Shown: positions 6,491 through 6,496 of the stretch, piece by piece | Layout: the number at the start of each line of letters is the position of its first letter | Numbering within the stretch: the stretch's first letter is position 1 | Source: a bacterium | GTDB taxonomy: Bacteria > UBP14 > UBA6098 > B30-G16 | Assembly: GCA_027007865.1 (NCBI GenBank) | Contig: JALTEE010000359.1 | Span: forward strand, 1-6,496 | Reading direction: 5' to 3' | DNA length: 6,496 nt | Made by a program: the position numbers and the translations under genes | Notes under the pieces: model-generated | What the model was told of the DNA's origin: nothing | Seen by the model: only the letters and a program-made list of their open reading frames with translations | The model's database searches: none

Positions 6491-6496
6491 TTGTAT

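Overview
The window is one strand of an ordinary bacterial chromosome with five protein-coding genes, all on the + strand and tightly packed. The organism looks bacterial: it has Shine-Dalgarno sites (strong AGGAGG before two genes), sigma-70-like promoter motifs, a LonA-type protease and an Sec-type signal peptide. The sequence alone does not identify it. Base composition is moderately AT-rich, intergenic spaces are short, and the gene mix (a DUF4139/MuiA-like protein, an OTCase with the SLRTR motif) would fit an uncultured lineage in or near the FCB/candidate-phylum bacteria. That placement is a low-confidence guess.

Layout. Bases 1-74 hold a candidate extended -10 promoter. A first cluster follows: a cytoplasmic TPR-repeat protein (75-962), ornithine carbamoyltransferase argF (1007-1930) and an exported DUF4140/coiled-coil/DUF4139 protein (1962-3650). 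The gaps are 44 and 31 bp and no terminator is visible inside, so these three are probably co-transcribed. The 164-bp gap that follows (3651-3814) carries a perfect 9-bp GC-rich palindrome and separates the first cluster from the second. The second cluster is an intact Lon protease (about 3815-6148) and, 13 bp downstream, a 66-residue beta-grasp-like protein resembling ThiS/MoaD but without a C-terminal Gly-Gly (6162-6362). The last 134 bp contain no gene. They hold a candidate promoter firing out of the right edge, whose -10 hexamer is duplicated by a perfect 13-bp tandem repeat.

The genes do not form an obvious pathway. argF makes citrulline for arginine synthesis, Lon handles protein quality control, the TPR protein is a generic scaffold, and the MuiA-like protein is an envelope protein of unknown role. 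I see no CRISPR array, transposon, phage gene, tRNA or rRNA, and no convincing evidence for a new multi-gene system. The points most worth a second look are the Gly-Gly-less ThiS/MoaD-like protein next to lon, the GC-rich palindrome before lon, the 13-bp tandem repeat over the right-edge promoter, and a 14-codon mini-ORF bridging the TPR gene and argF.
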